Shown here piece after piece: positions 34,903-42,845 of a stretch of 64,000 bases of DNA (position 1 is its first letter; every line of letters begins with the position of its first letter). Made by a program: the position numbers and the translations under genes. A model generated the notes under the pieces. That model searched no databases, was not told the DNA's origin, and worked only from the letters and a program-made list of their open reading frames with translations. This DNA comes from Nocardioides perillae. Its GTDB lineage: Bacteria > Actinomycetota > Actinomycetes > Propionibacteriales > Nocardioidaceae. The DNA is taken from the NCBI RefSeq assembly GCF_013409425.1, contig NZ_JACCAC010000001.1, positions 868,001 to 932,000 of the forward strand, given 5' to 3'.

Positions 34903-37581
34903 GGGCACGGGGCCGCCGGGTGGGGTGAGCCGTCCCACGAGCGGCGCCAGGGCGGCCGCCAGGGCGTCGCTGACGGCCGGCTCGCGCGCGGCCACCCGCA
35001 CCCACGCGCCGTCCAGGCCCGGGAAGGTGTCCGCCCGCCGACAGGCGAAGCCGGCCTCGCGCAGCGCGGCGTGGACGCCGTGGCCGACCCGGGCGAGGAC
35101 GTACGGCGCGGCGCCCGGCACGACGTCCGCGCCGGCCCGCTGCAGGGCGAGGGCGAGGTGGTCGCGGTGCTGCTGTGCCAGCGCGGCGCGGCGGTCGCGC
35201 TCGGCCCTGGCCTGCGGCGTGCTGCAGGCGATCGCCGCGGCTGCGGCGAGGCTGGAGACCGACCACGGGGCCTGCGCGCGGGCCAGTGCCGCGACCAGGT
35301 CGGGCGGGCCGAGCAGGTGGCCCACCCGCACGCCGGGGAGCGCCCACAGCTTCGTCAGGCTGCGGACGACGACGACGCCGGGGAGCCGCGCGGCGGCCAG
35401 CGACTCCGGCTCGCCGGGCACGTGGTCGGCGAAGGCCTCGTCGACGACCAGCAGCCGGCCCGGGCGCACGAGGGCGCGGAGGGTGGCCGCGGGGTGGAGC
35501 ACGCCGGTGGGGTTGGTGGGGTTGCCGACGACCACGAGGTCGGCGTCCTCCGGGACCCGTCGGTGGTCGAGGGTGAACCCGTCTCCCGCGCGCAGGACGG
35601 CGTGCTCGGCGACCAGGCCCGCCTCGGCCAGCGCCACGTCGGGCTCGGTGAACTGCGGGTGCACCACCACCGGCCGCCGCCAGGGCCTGCCGCCGGGGCG
35701 ATGGCGGGCGAGCAGGCCGAAGGCCTCGGCCGCACCGGCGGTCACCAGAACCTCCTCGGGGTCGCGGCCGTGGTGGGCCGCGAGCGCTGCCCGGGCCGTC
35801 GTCGGGTCGGGGTAGGCCGTCGCCGCCTCCAGCCCCGTGAGCAGCGCCTCGCGCAGCCACGGCGGCCACGGCTCCCGGCTGACGTTGACCGCCAGGTCGA
35901 CCAGCCCGGGTGCGGTCTCCGCGTCGCCGTGGTGGCGCAGCGGGTCGGAGTGCGGGTCGGCCGGCGCGGTGCCGGGGCTGCCGGTTTCCCCGGCTGGCGC
36001 GCTGTCGGAGTCCCCTGTCGGCGCGCTGTCGGAGTCACCGGTCGACCGGGGACTCCTGCACTTGTGGCCCGAGAACTCGGCCGACAAGTGCGGGACTTGG
36101 GCCACAAGTGGGGCTGGTGGGACTGCGGTGACCAACCGCCCGGCCCCCGGAGCAGCGGCGCGCGCGTGCACCGCGTCGGCGAAGCGCTGCGCGAGCTGCG
36201 GGTGGCCGGCCCAGTGGACGTGGGGGTAGGCCGCGTGCAGCGTCGGCCCCGCCCAGCCCACCGGGCGCGGGCCGTCGGGACCGGGAGCGAGCCACGCGGG
36301 CCCGAGCGCGGAGCCGGCCGCCGGCGCCTCGGGCGTGCACGCGGTGCGGTGGAACTCGTGGGCCGTGACGACCTCGCCGGCCCGGGTGAGCAGGGAGTCG
36401 CCCGCGGCCTCGAGGGCGTCGTACGCTAGCGTCAGGCGCGAGCCCATGGCCGCGCGGGCCGGCACGGCGCCCGCCATGGGGCGCTCGTCGAGGGTCTCGG
36501 CGAGGTAGAGCAGTCCCGCGCACTCCGCGACCGTCGGCACGCCGGCCGCGACCGCGTCGGCGATGGCGGCGCGCAGGGTCGCGTTGTCGGTGAGCGCGTC
36601 GGCGTGCACCTCGGGGAAGCCGCCGCCCAGGTAGAGCCCGGCCGTCCCGGCCGGCAAGGCCGTGTCGCTCGCGGGGTCGAAGGCCACCGGCTCGCACCCC
36701 GCCGCCCGCAGCAGCTCCTCGGTCTCGGCGTAGCGGAAGGTGAAGGCCCGCCCACCCGCCACGGCGACGACCGGCGCCGACCCGCGCCGTACGCCGTGCT
36801 CCGGCGCCCGCACCTCGGCCGCGGCCGCCCACGGCGCGGCGTCGAGGTCGGGTGCCGTGCGGGCCAGGTCGAGGACGGTGTCGAGGTCGACGTGCGCGGC
36901 GACGAGGTCGGCCAGCGCCTCGAGCGCCGCCGCCGACTCGGCCCGCTCGGCCACCGGCACGAGGCCCAGGTGCCGGCTCGGGGCGCTCACCCGCTCGTCG
37001 CGGGGCAGCACCCCCACGACGGGCACGCCGCGGCCGGAGGGTCCGCCGGTGCGCACGGCCTCGGCGATCTCCCGGGTGTTGCGGTCCGACCCGGCGCCGT
37101 TGAGCACCACGCCGGCGACGGTGACCGCCGGGTCCCAGGTGGCCAGGCCGTGCACGAGGGCCGCGACCGTGCGCGAGGAGCGGCCGACGTCGACCACCAG
37201 CAGCACCGGCGAGCGCGTCACCGCCGCGACGTGGGCGGTGGAGGCGAGGCCGCCGGTGCCGAGCCGGCCGTCGAAGAGGCCCATCACGCCCTCGACGACC
37301 GCGACGTCGGCGGCGGGGCGCGCCGGGTGCGCGAGCGGGCCGGCGCCGTGCAGCAGCAGGGGGACCAGCCGCTCCTCGCCCACCAGGTGCGGGTCGAGGT
37401 TGCGTCCGGGACGGCCGGTGGCCAGCGCGTGGTAGCCCGGGTCGATGTAGTCCGGCCCGACCTTGTGCCCGCTCACCTCGAGCCCGCGCCGGCGCAGCGC
37501 CGCCATCAGGCCGGTCGCGACGGTGGTCTTGCCCGAGCCGGTCGAGGGGGCGGCGACCACGACGCGGGGCAGCGCTACCAC
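34900..37581 (-). CDS. cobB-cobC: fused cobyrinate a,c-diamide synthase (CobB/CbiA) - CobC aminotransferase-like protein
   Basis: An 893-aa fusion. Residues 1-465 are CobB/CbiA: P-loop VAAPSTGSGKTTVATGL, GHKVGPDYIDPGYH, VEGVMGLFDG, and a glutaminase with nucleophile Cys354 in AECAGLLYLAETL and HEFHRT near the end. It amidates the a and c side chains of hydrogenobyrinate. Residues about 540-893 are a class-I/II PLP fold like CobC/HisC (NVSREPWPP, NPTNPTGVLHP, VVDEAFADHVPG, RSLTKLWALPGVRVG with the PLP Lys), in the aminopropanol arm. The linker (about 491-519) is translated palindromic element C (HKCRSPRSTGDSDSAPTGDS). GTG 37581 overlaps the cobO stop. Confidence 0.93.
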   Translation of the reverse strand: MVALPRVVVAAPSTGSGKTTVATGLMAALRRRGLEVSGHKVGPDYIDPGYHALATGRPGRNLDPHLVGEERLVPLLLHGAGPLAHPARPAADVAVVEGVMGLFDGRLGTGGLASTAHVAAVTRSPVLLVVDVGRSSRTVAALVHGLATWDPAVTVAGVVLNGAGSDRNTREIAEAVRTGGPSGRGVPVVGVLPRDERVSAPSRHLGLVPVAERAESAAALEALADLVAAHVDLDTVLDLARTAPDLDAAPWAAAAEVRAPEHGVRRGSAPVVAVAGGRAFTFRYAETEELLRAAGCEPVAFDPASDTALPAGTAGLYLGGGFPEVHADALTDNATLRAAIADAVAAGVPTVAECAGLLYLAETLDERPMAGAVPARAAMGSRLTLAYDALEAAGDSLLTRAGEVVTAHEFHRTACTPEAPAAGSALGPAWLAPGPDGPRPVGWAGPTLHAAYPHVHWAGHPQLAQRFADAVHARAAAPGAGRLVTAVPPAPLVAQVPHLSAEFSGHKCRSPRSTGDSDSAPTGDSDSAPAGETGSPGTAPADPHSDPLRHHGDAETAPGLVDLAVNVSREPWPPWLREALLTGLEAATAYPDPTTARAALAAHHGRDPEEVLVTAGAAEAFGLLARHRPGGRPWRRPVVVHPQFTEPDVALAEAGLVAEHAVLRAGDGFTLDHRRVPEDADLVVVGNPTNPTGVLHPAATLRALVRPGRLLVVDEAFADHVPGEPESLAAARLPGVVVVRSLTKLWALPGVRVGHLLGPPDLVAALARAQAPWSVSSLAAAAAIACSTPQARAERDRRAALAQQHRDHLALALQRAGADVVPGAAPYVLARVGHGVHAALREAGFACRRADTFPGLDGAWVRVAAREPAVSDALAAALAPLVGRLTPPGGPVP
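36026..36112 (-). repeat. family-1 palindromic element, copy C (coding, in frame)
   Basis: Reverse orientation. H2 at 36031-36056 and H1 at 36055-36094 (AA loop), followed by the half-H1 copy. An additional 24-nt partial duplication (GCGCGCTGTCGGAGTC) occurs at 35998-36021. It lies exactly between the CbiA and CobC domains and stays open in the gene's frame. Confidence 0.9.
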
Positions 37582-38189
37582 TCGATGCCCCGCTGGCCCT
37601 TCTGGCCGCGGTCCATCTGGTGCTTCACCTTGGTCATGTCGGTGACCAGGTCGGCCGCGTCGACCAGCGCGGGGTGGGCGCGGCGCCCGGTCACCACGAC
37701 GTACTGCCGCCCGGGGCGCTCGCGCAGCGTGGCCACGACGTCGTCGACGTCGACCCAGCCCCACGCCATCGGGTAGGTGAACTCGTCGAGCACGTAGAGG
37801 TCGTGGCGCTCCTCGGCGAGGCGCCGCTTGACCTCGGCCCACCCCTCGGCGGCGTCGCGCGCGTGGTCGGCCTCGGAGCCCTCCTTGCGCGACCACGACC
37901 AGCCGGCGCCCATCTTGTGCCACTCGACCGGCCCGCCCTCGCCGGTCTCGCGGTGCAGCTCGCCGAGCCGCTCGAGCACGGTCTGCTCGCCGATGCGCCA
38001 CTTGGCGGACTTCACGAACTGGAAGACCCCGACGTCCCACCCCTGGTTCCACGCCCGGATCGCCAGGCCGAAGGCGGCGGTCGACTTCCCCTTGCCGTCG
38101 CCGGTGTGCACCATCAGCAGCGGCTGCTCGCGGCGCTGCCGGGTGGTGAGCCCGTCGTCGGGCACGCTCAGCGGCTGTCCCTGCGGCAT
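37575..38189 (-). CDS. cobO: cob(I)yrinic acid a,c-diamide adenosyltransferase
   Basis: A 204-aa CobO/BtuR: P-loop VHTGDGKGKSTAAFGLAIRA, FQFVKSAKW, VLDEFTYPMAWGWVD and VVTGRRAHPALVDAADLVTD. Transfers the 5'-deoxyadenosyl group from ATP to Co(I). ATG 38189 overlaps the chlI-chlD stop (TGATG), and its own stop overlaps the next start. Second gene in the riboswitch operon headed by chlI-chlD. Confidence 0.96.
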   Translation of the reverse strand: MPQGQPLSVPDDGLTTRQRREQPLLMVHTGDGKGKSTAAFGLAIRAWNQGWDVGVFQFVKSAKWRIGEQTVLERLGELHRETGEGGPVEWHKMGAGWSWSRKEGSEADHARDAAEGWAEVKRRLAEERHDLYVLDEFTYPMAWGWVDVDDVVATLRERPGRQYVVVTGRRAHPALVDAADLVTDMTKVKHQMDRGQKGQRGIEW

Positions 38190-40381
38190 CAGGCTGCTCC
38201 GTCGCGTCGGGTGGTGCGGTGGTCGGTGGCGGCGTGAGCACGCCGTGGCGCGGCGCCGCGCACCACGCCCGTGAGCGCGTCGGCGCTGACCTCCGCCACC
38301 GGCACGTGCTCGGCGCCGAGGTGGGCGGCGAGCCGGGCCGCGAGGCCCATCCGCAGCGGCCCGGCCTCGCAGTCGACGACGACCGAGGCGACCCGCTGCG
38401 CCGCCAGGTGGTCGGCGGCGGCACGGCTGCGGGCGACGGCGTCGGCGCCCTGGGTGGCGCGACCGTCGGTCACGACGACGAGGAGCGGGCGGCGGCGGGG
38501 GTCGCGCAGCCGCTCGAGCGCGAGCACGCGGTCGGCCTCGAGCAGCCCCTCGGCCAGCGGCGTCCGGCCCCCGGCCGGCAGCTCGGCGAGCCGCCGGGCC
38601 GCCACGTCGACCGAGCGCGTCGGCGGCAGGGCGGTCTCGGCACCGTCGGCGCGGAAGGTCACCAGCCCGACCCGGTCGCGTCGCTGGTAGGCGTCGAGCA
38701 GCAGCGACAGGATCGCGGTCTTGACCTGTTCCATCCGCCTGCGCGCCGCCATCGAGCCAGACGCGTCGACGCAGAAGAGCACGAGGTTGGACTCGCGGCC
38801 CTCCCGCTCGCTGACCCGCAGGTCGGCGGGCGCCAGGCGCAGCCGGCCCACCCCGGGCACCCGCCCGCGGGCACCCTGGTGCGGCGCCGCCGCGAGCACC
38901 GTGCCGACCAGGTGCAGGTCGGTGGCGCCTGCGCGCCCGCCCGGGTCGCGCTCGCCCGCCGGCCGCGACCCGGTGCGCCGCCCGCTCGCGGTCACCGCGC
39001 GGCTGCGCCGACCCGCCTCGCCCGCACCGGTCCCCGCCACGCGGAGCAACCGCGGACGGTACGGCGTGCCCGCGGCCGCGCTGCGCGGCGTACTGCCGGT
39101 GCCGGTGCCGGTGCCGGTGCCGGTGCCCGCGTCATGCGGACCGCTCGCGACTGCGTCGGAACCGCATGACGCTCCGCGACCGTCACCGCCCTCGTCGCCG
39201 GAGCCACCCGCGTCATGCGGAGCGCTCGCGACTGCGTCGGACCCGGATGACGCCTCGCCGGTGCCGTCACCACCGCCACCCGGAGCCGGATCGGGCGTCG
39301 GGTCGGGCGTCGGGTCGGGCGTCGGGTCGGGCGTCGGGTCGGGCTCGAGCTCCGCGTCACCGAGGACGGCGTCGAGGAGCTCCTCGTCGAGGCCGGGGGC
39401 GTCGAAGGGGGTGCGGCGGCGCCGGTGCGGCAGGGCGAGCAGGGCCGCGACGCGGACGTCCGCGCGGGTGACCGAGTCGCGTCCCTGCCAGGCGGCGTGG
39501 GCGACGGCGGCACGGGCGGTGACCAGGTCGGCGCGCAGGCCGTCGACGTCGAAGGCGGCGCACACCTCGGCCACCTTGCGCAGCGCGGCGTCGGACAGCT
39601 CGACCCGCGCGACCCGCTCGCGCGCCGCCGCGATGCGGGCGGTGAGGGCGGCCTCGGCCTCGGCCCACGAGGCGAGGAAGCTCTCGGGGTCGGCGTCGAA
39701 GGCCATCCGGCGGCGCACGACCTCGACCCGCAGCGCCGGGTCGCGGGGGGCTGCGACCTCGACCGTGAGCCCGAAGCGGTCGAGCAGCTGCGGGCGGAGC
39801 TCGCCCTCCTCGGGGTTCATCGTGCCGACGAGCACGAAGCGCGCGTCGTGCTCGACCGAGACGCCGTCGCGCTCCACGGTGGCGCGACCGGTGGCCGCGG
39901 CGTCGAGCAGCAGGTCGACGAGGTGGTCGTGGAGCAGGTTGACCTCGTCGACGTAGAGGACGCCGCGGTGCGCGCGGGCCAGCAACCCGGGCTCGTACTC
40001 GGCGCGGCCCTCGCTCAGCGCCTTCTCCAGGTGCAGCGAGCCCAGCAGCCGGTCCTCGGTGGCCCCGACGGGCAGCTCGACGAGGCGCACCGGTCGGGTC
40101 TCGACCGCGGGGGCCGGTCCGAAGGGGCCGTCGGGCGAGGTGGCCCGCGGGTCGTGCGGGTCGGAGGAGAAGCGGTCGCCCGCCACGACCTCGATCGGCG
40201 GCAGCACCGCGGCGAGGGCGCGGACGACGGTGGACTTCGCCGTGCCCTTCTCGCCGCGCACCAGCACGCCGCCGACGGCGGGCGAGACGGTGGTGAGGAC
40301 CAGGGCGAGCGCCATCCGGTCCGTGGGGTCGTCGTCGTGCCCGGAGGTCACGACGGCGCTGAAGGGGTAGTGCGCTGGCAC
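38189..40381 (-). CDS. ChlI-ChlD-like ATPase/VWA subunit of cobaltochelatase
   Basis: A 730-aa fusion of an AAA+ ATPase (residues 1-340) and a von Willebrand A domain (about 530-715). The ATPase shows VRGEKGTAKSTVVRALA, GVLYVDEVNLLHDH and LVGTMNPEEGELRPQLLDRF; the VWA has MIDAS DASGSMA and VTDGRATQG. The linker contains DPTP repeats, two family-3 palindromes (377-391 and 404-418) and a Gly-Thr run. It is the magnesium-chelatase-type partner for CobN where CobS/CobT are absent; that function is inferred from the cluster. GTG 40381 lies below a cobalamin riboswitch. Confidence 0.9.
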   Translation of the reverse strand: MPAHYPFSAVVTSGHDDDPTDRMALALVLTTVSPAVGGVLVRGEKGTAKSTVVRALAAVLPPIEVVAGDRFSSDPHDPRATSPDGPFGPAPAVETRPVRLVELPVGATEDRLLGSLHLEKALSEGRAEYEPGLLARAHRGVLYVDEVNLLHDHLVDLLLDAAATGRATVERDGVSVEHDARFVLVGTMNPEEGELRPQLLDRFGLTVEVAAPRDPALRVEVVRRRMAFDADPESFLASWAEAEAALTARIAAARERVARVELSDAALRKVAEVCAAFDVDGLRADLVTARAAVAHAAWQGRDSVTRADVRVAALLALPHRRRRTPFDAPGLDEELLDAVLGDAELEPDPTPDPTPDPTPDPTPDPAPGGGGDGTGEASSGSDAVASAPHDAGGSGDEGGDGRGASCGSDAVASGPHDAGTGTGTGTGTGSTPRSAAAGTPYRPRLLRVAGTGAGEAGRRSRAVTASGRRTGSRPAGERDPGGRAGATDLHLVGTVLAAAPHQGARGRVPGVGRLRLAPADLRVSEREGRESNLVLFCVDASGSMAARRRMEQVKTAILSLLLDAYQRRDRVGLVTFRADGAETALPPTRSVDVAARRLAELPAGGRTPLAEGLLEADRVLALERLRDPRRRPLLVVVTDGRATQGADAVARSRAAADHLAAQRVASVVVDCEAGPLRMGLAARLAAHLGAEHVPVAEVSADALTGVVRGAAPRRAHAATDHRTTRRDGAA
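39129..39172 (-). repeat. family-3 palindromic element, copy 3 (coding, chlI-chlD linker)
   Basis: GCGTCATGCGG...CCGCATGACGC, 44 nt, translated on the minus strand as [15 protein letters not shown], nearly the peptide encoded by copies 1 and 2. Confidence 0.9.
39210..39253 (-). repeat. family-3 palindromic element, copy 4 (coding, chlI-chlD linker)
   Basis: Lies 81 nt from copy 3 and reads ASSGSDAVASAPHDA. The right arm has one change (CCGGATGACGC), so this copy is slightly decayed. Confidence 0.85.
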
Positions 40382-40414
40382 AGAGGCTCCCGCTCGTCTG
40401 CCGGTCAGGTGGAC

Positions 40415-40545
40415 GCCGCGAGGCCGGTCTTCGGACTCCCGCGGTCACGCCACCCGACCGCTGCGGGCAGCGGGGGGCACGTGCCGCGGTCACCGCAGCG
40501 GGCCTGTGCCGGACTCTCACCGGCTTCCCAGATTCTCCCGTCGGC
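40415..40545 (-). promoter_or_regulatory. cobalamin riboswitch upstream of chlI-chlD
   Basis: On the minus strand: GGGAAGCCGGTGAGAGTCCG, then CCCGCTGCGGTGACCGCGG and GGAGTCCGAAGACCGGCC, the classical AdoCbl riboswitch blocks in order. A TAGGTT -10 box lies at 40605-40610 (-). Controls chlI-chlD, cobO and cobB-cobC. Confidence 0.95.
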
Positions 40546-40642
40546 CGCGTCGCTCGCGGGGCGGGCGGCGCGTGCCTCGGGGCACCTCGTGGCTTGCGCC
40601 GCTCAACCTACGGCACCGCAGGGTCGTGGGCGCGCGGTGGCC

Positions 40643-40648
40643 TAGGGT
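40643..40648 (+). promoter_or_regulatory. -10 box for leaderless cobL
   Basis: TAGGGT ends 8 nt before GTG 40657. No riboswitch is present on this strand. Confidence 0.5.
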
Positions 40649-40656
40649 CGCCTCCC

Positions 40657-41922
40657 GTGACCGAGCCCGCGCAGCCCGCCGACCACCGCCTGGTCGTCAT
40701 CGGGGTCGGCGCGGACGGCTGGGCGGGCCTCTCCGCGCCGGTGCGTGCCCGGGTGGCAGCGGCGGACGTCGTGCTCGGCGGCGAGCGGCACCTCGCCGCG
40801 GTGCCGTCCCGGGAGGGCCAGCTGCGCGAGCCGTGGCCCCGGCCGCTGCGCGACGGCCTGCCGGCGCTGCTCGAGCGCCACGCCGACCGGTCGGTCGTCG
40901 CGCTGGCCTCCGGCGACCCGCTGGTGTCGGGCATCGGCTCGACGCTGCTGCGCCTGCTCGGGCCGGCCGCGGTCGAGGTGGTGCCCGCGGTCTCCTCGAT
41001 CGCGCTCGCCCGCGCGCGGATGGGCTGGCCCGCGGAGTCGTGCGCCGTCGTCTCGCTGGTCGGGCGTGATGCCCACGCCCTCCTGCGCGAGGCGGTGCCG
41101 GGCCGGCGGGTGCTCGTGCTCTCCGCCGACGAGCGCACCCCCGGCGAGGTCGCCGCACTGCTCGACTCGGTCGGGCTCGGCGACGCGCGGCTGCACGTGC
41201 TCGGCGACCTCGGCGGCGCGGCCGAGTCCCGCGTCGACGGGGTGGCGTCGTCGTGGGCCGTCGACCCCGCCGACCTGCCCCGCCTGCACGTGCTCGCGCT
41301 CGAGGTCGCGGGTGGGCCCCCCGTGCCGCTCGGCTGGACCGCGGGGCTGCCCGACGAGGCCTACGAGCACGACGGCCAGCTGACCAAGCGCGACCTGCGC
41401 GCCAGCGCGCTCGCCCGGCTCGCCCCGCGTCCGGGCGAGGTCCTGTGGGACGTCGGCGCCGGCGCGGGGTCCGTGGGGATCGAGTGGATGCGGGCCCACC
41501 CCGCCTGCCGCACCGTCGCGGTCGAGCAGCACCCCGAGCGGGCGGCGCGGGTGGCGCGCAACGCCGCGCGCCTCGGCGTACCCGCCCTCGAGGTCGTCAC
41601 CGGCCGGGCGCCGGAGTCGCTCGCCGGGCTGCCTGCGCCCGACGCGGTCTTCGTCGGCGGCGGCGCCACCGCGCCTGGCGTGCTCGAGGCGTGCCGGGCC
41701 GCGCTGCGCCCCGGCGGCCGGCTGGTCGTGCACGGCGTGACGCTGGAGACGGAGTCGCTGCTGGCCGCGCAGCGTGCCGCACATGGCGGGGAGCTCACGC
41801 GCGTCGCGGTCGAGACCGCATCGGCGATCGGCGGCTTCACCGGCTGGACGCCGGCGCGCGCGGTCGTGCAGTGGGCGTGGACCGCGCCACCGAGCGTCTC
41901 GCAGGGCGGGGCGGACCGGTGA
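40657..41922 (+). CDS. cobL: precorrin-6B C5,15-methyltransferase (decarboxylating) CobL (CbiE-CbiT)
   Basis: A 421-aa bifunctional enzyme. The N-terminal CbiE domain (about 12-205: VVIGVGADGWAGLS, ALASGDPLVSGIGSTLLRL) methylates C5. The C-terminal CbiT domain (about 230-415: LTKRDLRASALARLAPRPGE, DVGAGAGSVGIEWMR, VFVGGG) decarboxylates and methylates C15, giving precorrin-8. GTG 40657 is apparently leaderless. Overlaps cobM by 4 nt (GTGA). Confidence 0.96.
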   Translation: MTEPAQPADHRLVVIGVGADGWAGLSAPVRARVAAADVVLGGERHLAAVPSREGQLREPWPRPLRDGLPALLERHADRSVVALASGDPLVSGIGSTLLRLLGPAAVEVVPAVSSIALARARMGWPAESCAVVSLVGRDAHALLREAVPGRRVLVLSADERTPGEVAALLDSVGLGDARLHVLGDLGGAAESRVDGVASSWAVDPADLPRLHVLALEVAGGPPVPLGWTAGLPDEAYEHDGQLTKRDLRASALARLAPRPGEVLWDVGAGAGSVGIEWMRAHPACRTVAVEQHPERAARVARNAARLGVPALEVVTGRAPESLAGLPAPDAVFVGGGATAPGVLEACRAALRPGGRLVVHGVTLETESLLAAQRAAHGGELTRVAVETASAIGGFTGWTPARAVVQWAWTAPPSVSQGGADR

Positions 41923-42740
41923 CCGTCCGCTTCGTGGGCGCCGGCCCGGGCGCCGCCGACCTGTTGACGCTGCGCGCCGTGGCGCTGCTCGAGGCGGCCG
42001 ACGTCGTGCTCTACCCCGGCACCTACCTCGACGCGGAGGTGCTCGGGCACTGCCGCGACGGCGCCCGGCTCGTCGACACCCAGGACCTCGACCTCGACCA
42101 GATCACGGCCGTCCTCGTCGCGGCCCACACCGACGACCTCGAGGTCGTGCGGCTGACCTCCGGCGACCCGTCGCTCTACTCCGCCGTGCACGAGCAGGGC
42201 TCGCGGCTCGACGCCGCCGGGGTGCCGTGGGAGGTCGTGCCGGGCGTCCCGTCGTACGCCGCCGCGGCCGCTCGCCTCGGACGCGAGCTGACGGTGCCGC
42301 TGCTGGCCCAGTCGGTGGTGCTGACCCGGGCGCAGGCCCGGTCGACGGCGATGCCGGCGGGCGAGGAGCTCGAGGCGTTCGCGCGCACCGGCGCGACGCT
42401 GGCGATCCACCTCGCGGTGACCCGGGTGCGCGAGCTCGCCGCCCGGCTCGTGCCGCACTACGGCGCGGCCTGCCCGGTCGCGGTGGTCTTCCGGGTCTCC
42501 CAGCCCGGCGAGCTCGTGCTGCGCGGCACCCTCGCCGACGTCGCCGACGCGGTCGAGGAGGCGGGCCTGCGCCAGGCCGCCGTGGTGCTCGTCGGGCCGG
42601 CGCTGGACCCCGCCGCCGCCGGCCGCGACGCGGGGGAGTCCTACCTCTACGCCCCCTCCCGCGACCGCGCGGCCAAGCACGCACCGGGTCCCGGCGCACC
42701 GTCAGGCGCCCCGCCCGGCTCTCGTCCCCCCGGGATGTGA
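41919..42740 (+). CDS. cobM: precorrin-4 C11-methyltransferase
   Basis: A 273-aa tetrapyrrole methylase: VRFVGAGPGAADLLTLRA at the N-terminus, [35 protein letters not shown] and MPAGEELEAFARTGATLAIH, all characteristic of CobM/CbiF. Converts precorrin-4 to precorrin-5 using SAM. Second gene after cobL. The C-terminal 25 residues are a Pro/Gly-rich extension, and the stop codon touches the family-2 palindrome. Confidence 0.95.
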   Translation: MTVRFVGAGPGAADLLTLRAVALLEAADVVLYPGTYLDAEVLGHCRDGARLVDTQDLDLDQITAVLVAAHTDDLEVVRLTSGDPSLYSAVHEQGSRLDAAGVPWEVVPGVPSYAAAAARLGRELTVPLLAQSVVLTRAQARSTAMPAGEELEAFARTGATLAIHLAVTRVRELAARLVPHYGAACPVAVVFRVSQPGELVLRGTLADVADAVEEAGLRQAAVVLVGPALDPAAAGRDAGESYLYAPSRDRAAKHAPGPGAPSGAPPGSRPPGM

Positions 42741-42801
42741 CGCGGTGCCCCGGTCGCCCCCCAGGGCTCGACACCTGGGGAGGCGACAGGGACACCGCGT
42801 C
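42739..42801. repeat. family-2 palindromic element, copy 2
   Basis: Outer arms GACGCGGTG and CACCGCGTC, inner CCCCAGG and CCTGGGG around GCTCGACA, matching the copy at 14117-14200. Lies between the convergent cobM and cobI-cobJ genes, a terminator-like position. Confidence 0.8.
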
Positions 42802-42845
42802 GCGGGGCGCTCGGGAGTGCCGGCCCGTCGTCGACGCAGCCTCGC

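Noticed and set aside
34900-38424. A single 1174-aa protein extending upstream of cbiA
   Set aside because: The first 280 residues are antisense-frame readings of cobO and chlI-chlD; cbiA starts at 37581 with its normal N-terminus.
39098-39122. (GGTGCC)n microsatellite as a phase-variation tract
   Set aside because: A 6-nt unit inside the chlI-chlD reading frame (Gly-Thr run); length change would not shift the frame.
39300-39345. Tandem gggcgtcggg repeat as a regulatory iteron
   Set aside because: It codes for the DPTP repeat of the chlI-chlD linker.
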